8,250 nt of DNA from JAAXQD01 sp035529735 (GTDB taxonomy: Bacteria; Desulfobacterota; Desulfobacteria; Desulfobacterales; UBA11574), in contig DATKWE010000173.1 in the NCBI GenBank assembly GCA_035529735.1, forward strand, positions 1 to 8,250, in the 5' to 3' direction. The notes beneath the pieces were generated by a model. It was not told the origin of the DNA and did no database searches. It saw nothing but the letters and a program-made list of their open reading frames with translations. The translations under genes and the position numbers were made by a program. Shown one piece after another: positions 6,038 to 8,250 of this stretch. How positions within the stretch are numbered: position 1 is the first letter of the stretch; every line of letters starts with the position of its first letter.

Positions 6038-7684
6038 TTATTTAGACGGACGCAGATGGCGGCGCAGGAGCTTGCCGGTGGGTGTGCGCGGCAGTTCATC
6101 CCGGTACTCAATGGCTCTGGGGAGCTTGTAGATCGCAATGTGCTCCTTCAAGAATGTTTTGAGTTCTTCAAAGAATTCATCGCTGCCTTCATAGCCTTCT
6201 TTCAGAACCACAAAGGCTTTGGTGATCTGACCTTTTTCTGGATCCGGAATACCCACAATGCCGGCTTCGGCAACTGCCGGATGCTTTTCGATGGCCTCTT
6301 CTACCTCTGCAGGACCAATTCGGTAACCGGAACTCTTGATCATGTCGTCTTCACGGGATACGAAGAAAATGTTGCCGTCTGCTTTCATGAAGACCGCATC
6401 ACCCATCTGGTTCCAGCCGTCGACCACACCCTTCTTTTGAGATTTGATGAGCTTCTCATTATCCTCGTAAGGCTTCCAGTACAGGCTTCCGGAGGGGCCT
6501 TTGAGAACCATACTGCCGACTTGATCCGGTTCGCAGTCATTCCATTCCGGGTCAACCACCCGCACCTCAACACCGGGAAGCGCTTTGCCGATGGAGTCGG
6601 GCATCGGCTCGGGGTTCATGGTGTTGGACGTTACCAGATGGAGCATCTCGGTGCCGCCCAAACCTTCCCAGATGGGCAGGCCGGTCAGTTTTACCCATGC
6701 CGACAGGGTTTCGGAACCCAGAGCGTCGCCGCCGGAAGTGTAAAGACGAATTGAACTGGTGTCGTAATCCTTGAATTTGGGGAACTTCATCAGAGCGCGG
6801 TAGCCGGTGGGCAGACCGGTGAGAATCGTTATTTTGTGTTTCTGAATCAGATCCAACATGTCCGGCGGTGTGAACTTTGGAATCAGGGATATGGCTGCAC
6901 CGCCTTCAAAAGGCATCAACGTAAAGGTGCCGAACCCTGCGGCAAAGGAAACCGGGGCGGCTCCGCCCAGAACATCGCCGGGCCCCATCTTGTATACATG
7001 TTTGTTGACCAATTTGGTCTCTATGACAATCGGTTTGACAAAGTGAACACAGCCCTTGGGCATACCGGTGGTACCGGATGTATAGAGCATAATGCCAATG
7101 TCGTCACCTTTTAGCATGGTGGCTTCCAGATCGGCAGAACCGGCCTCGAGCATTTCTTCATAGACCATGTTTCCGGCTGCCTTAACCTCGTCCGCATTGC
7201 CGCCGATGGTGATGACTTGGGTGCCAAATTCAAACTTGGGTTTGGCCTGCTCAACCGGAGGCATCAGCGGGGCATTGACAATAAAAAACTTCATTTCAGC
7301 ATTGTTGGCCACAAATGCGACTTCTTCACCGGACCACAGCGGCGACGTTGGAACAGGAATCGCGCCGATTTTCTCAACGGCAAAGATGGCCACCAGGGCC
7401 TGGATGGAATTTACCAAACGAATCCCCACTCGGTCCTGGGATTCAACGCCGGCATCTTTCAGCGCGTTGCCGAACTTGTTGACCATTTTCTGGAGCTGGG
7501 CGTAGCTGACGGTCTGGTCCATGAACTTAATGGCGGCGTTATCACCTTTGCCTTCTCGAACATGGCGGTCAAGCAAAAAGTCGGCAAGATTCAATTCATC
7601 CGGTGTATCCGCAAACTCTTCTGGAACCAAATATTCCGGCCACAAATCTTTTGGTGGCAGCATATTTTCCGGTATTTTACCCAT
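6038..7684 (-). CDS. Benzoate/2-aminobenzoate-type acyl-CoA ligase (AMP-forming)
   Basis: An adenylate-forming enzyme that should activate a carboxylic acid with ATP and CoA to its CoA thioester through an acyl-AMP intermediate, in the cytoplasm. It has 548 aa, normal for the family. Motifs are the P-loop YTSGTTGMPKG (201-211), GLGGTEM (341-347), MGDAVF with D429, the hinge region REDDMIKSSGYRIG (444-457) and PRTPTGKLLRR with the likely catalytic K538. The N-terminal LPPKDLWPEYL and the GLGGTEMLHL segment resemble benzoate-CoA and 2-aminobenzoate-CoA ligases, so an aromatic acid is the favoured substrate. A medium-chain or other acyl substrate remains possible. The ATG at 7684 is set by GGGAGG 8 nt upstream. 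The gene stands alone: an intrinsic terminator follows, and no gene is visible upstream within the window. Confidence 0.88.
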   Translation of the reverse strand: MGKIPENMLPPKDLWPEYLVPEEFADTPDELNLADFLLDRHVREGKGDNAAIKFMDQTVSYAQLQKMVNKFGNALKDAGVESQDRVGIRLVNSIQALVAIFAVEKIGAIPVPTSPLWSGEEVAFVANNAEMKFFIVNAPLMPPVEQAKPKFEFGTQVITIGGNADEVKAAGNMVYEEMLEAGSADLEATMLKGDDIGIMLYTSGTTGMPKGCVHFVKPIVIETKLVNKHVYKMGPGDVLGGAAPVSFAAGFGTFTLMPFEGGAAISLIPKFTPPDMLDLIQKHKITILTGLPTGYRALMKFPKFKDYDTSSIRLYTSGGDALGSETLSAWVKLTGLPIWEGLGGTEMLHLVTSNTMNPEPMPDSIGKALPGVEVRVVDPEWNDCEPDQVGSMVLKGPSGSLYWKPYEDNEKLIKSQKKGVVDGWNQMGDAVFMKADGNIFFVSREDDMIKSSGYRIGPAEVEEAIEKHPAVAEAGIVGIPDPEKGQITKAFVVLKEGYEGSDEFFEELKTFLKEHIAIYKLPRAIEYRDELPRTPTGKLLRRHLRPSK

Positions 7685-7692
7685 AGCATAAA

Positions 7693-7698
7693 CCTCCC
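7693..7698 (-). promoter_or_regulatory. Ribosome binding site of the acyl-CoA ligase
   Basis: GGGAGG on the minus strand, in the context TAGGGAGGTT, lies 8 nt before the ATG at 7684. It favours this start over another ATG 5 nt upstream, which is out of frame. Confidence 0.8.
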
Positions 7699-7743
7699 TA
7701 ATTTTATTATTGTCTGATTAATGTATCATGTGCCTATTTTTCA

Positions 7744-7757
7744 ATACCCGAGGGTAT
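7744..7757. promoter_or_regulatory. 14-bp palindrome upstream of the ligase, candidate operator
   Basis: ATACCC-GA-GGGTAT is a perfect inverted repeat with 6-bp arms and a 2-bp centre, 60-73 nt before the ligase ATG in an otherwise AT-rich leader. The position suits a binding site for a dimeric regulator. No regulator gene is in the window and no second copy of this exact site is seen, so its function is inferred. Confidence 0.4.
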
Positions 7758-7977
7758 ATTCCCCATTTTAGCCTGCAAACATAAATTAAGTTTGATTGAT
7801 CTGACATCGATTGTTGCTGAATTTAAGCATGGCAGGTTTTGGAGTATATGCCCAGGGCCAGTTTTTTAAAAGTTCACCTCCTTTCCAAAAAAATGTTGCA
7901 CCCGATTGAAATATTTTTTCGTGAGCCTTATGGTTAGAAATTGAACAAATATCGTTGGAATAGCTCTCAAACATTTG

Positions 7978-8006
7978 CGTATAAAATATCCGGAAATAAA
8001 TTGCAA
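7978..8006 (-). promoter_or_regulatory. Weak candidate sigma70-type promoter, far upstream of the ligase
   Basis: The minus strand shows TTGCAA (8001-8006), a 17-nt spacer and TATACG (7978-7983), each matching consensus at 4 of 6 positions. If used, it would give the ligase transcript a leader of nearly 290 nt. In such AT-rich DNA a chance match is quite possible. Confidence 0.2.
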
Positions 8007-8219
8007 GGTAAAAAAAGCATTTGTTTTTTAAGCACTTTTATCGCGACCCAAACCCGGAAAAATAATCGGTTTGAACACGCCTCTTTTCAGGGAAACCATA
8101 CGTTATCATGTATTCAAAAAATCTTTTTATCCATATGTTGTATTATGCGCCCTATTAAACCGCTTTGAAAAACATTTGGATATCTGCGTTCGATTTTCCT
8201 ATCGCAATCAGGGGGTTGA

Positions 8220-8242
8220 AAGGGTAAAATATATAAACCCTT
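8220..8242. repeat. Short inverted repeat AAGGGT-N11-ACCCTT
   Basis: Six-bp arms AAGGGT (8220-8225) and ACCCTT (8237-8242) flank an 11-nt AT-only spacer close to the right edge. This could be an operator-like site for a gene beyond the window, or chance. Confidence 0.3.
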
Positions 8243-8250
8243 GAATGCCG

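Larger units (their letters stand above)
7699..8250. other. AT-rich region upstream of the ligase, no convincing gene
   Basis: About 550 nt without a supported coding sequence. Short open frames here have no plausible start sites or recognisable products. The region contains the 7744-7757 palindrome. It also holds a perfect but orphan Shine-Dalgarno-like sequence (minus strand, about 7872-7883), a weak promoter-like pair on the minus strand (7978-8006) and a short inverted repeat near the right edge (8220-8242). It probably holds the ligase promoter and leader, and perhaps the control region of a gene beyond the window. Confidence 0.5.

Noticed and set aside
6005..6754. Plus-strand open frame of 249 codons
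   Set aside because: It is antisense to the acyl-CoA ligase, begins beside that gene's terminator and resembles no known family.
7700..7740. Sigma54-type promoter before the ligase (AGGCACATGATACATT)
   Set aside because: Only the -24-like half is suggestive; the required GC of the -12 element is absent at the proper spacing.
7870..7883. Plus-strand TCACCTCCTTTCC resembling the 3' end of 16S rRNA
   Set aside because: The sequence on both sides does not match 16S rRNA or a spacer; only the short anti-Shine-Dalgarno-like stretch agrees.
7830..7909. Short plus-strand frame beginning MAGFGVYAQGQ
   Set aside because: It is only about 26 codons long with no ribosome site, so coding cannot be supported.
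7786..7974. Minus-strand open frame of 62 codons upstream of the ligase
   Set aside because: There is no Shine-Dalgarno sequence before its ATG. The strong Shine-Dalgarno-like motif lies inside it, and the protein is low in recognisable features.
1..8250. CRISPR array, tRNA, rRNA, transposase or phage genes
   Set aside because: No regularly spaced repeats, cloverleaf-like sequences, conserved rRNA segments or mobile-element proteins were recognised on either strand.

Overview
The window (about 8.25 kb, moderate GC) carries seven recognisable genes, all on the minus strand and so read from right to left. The mix is a benzoate/2-aminobenzoate-type acyl-CoA ligase, a metallo-beta-lactamase-fold hydrolase and a complete branched-chain-amino-acid-type (Liv/HAAT) ABC importer. 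It suggests an anaerobic, aromatic- or organic-acid-degrading proteobacterium, perhaps a sulfate reducer or syntroph of the Desulfobacterota. The taxonomic call is an inference from gene content and style; no ribosomal or marker gene is present.

Layout in transcription order: positions 8250-7685 are an AT-rich region without a convincing gene. It holds a small palindrome and other signals upstream of the ligase. The ligase (7684-6038) has a strong Shine-Dalgarno sequence and is closed by a textbook Rho-independent terminator (about 5958-6001), so it looks monocistronic. After a promoter-containing gap, a second unit begins with the MBL-fold hydrolase (5807-4845). It continues through a periplasmic substrate-binding protein (4752-3514), LivH (3510-2653), LivM (2552-1560), LivG (1563-820) and LivF (672 to beyond the left edge). 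No terminator is visible inside this unit, so one operon is likely, although three of its gaps are unusually long (about 92, 97 and 147 nt).

Working model (inference): the ABC importer brings in a small carboxylic acid, possibly aromatic, and the neighbouring ligase activates it to its CoA thioester. The hydrolase at the head of the transporter operon has all its metal-binding motifs but no assignable substrate; it is the least expected member of the cluster. The most notable molecular detail is that LivF has Asp instead of the catalytic Glu after Walker B, while its partner LivG has a non-canonical signature motif. Together they predict one consensus and one degenerate ATPase site. I see no CRISPR, tRNA, rRNA, phage or transposase gene, and nothing I would call a clearly new system.
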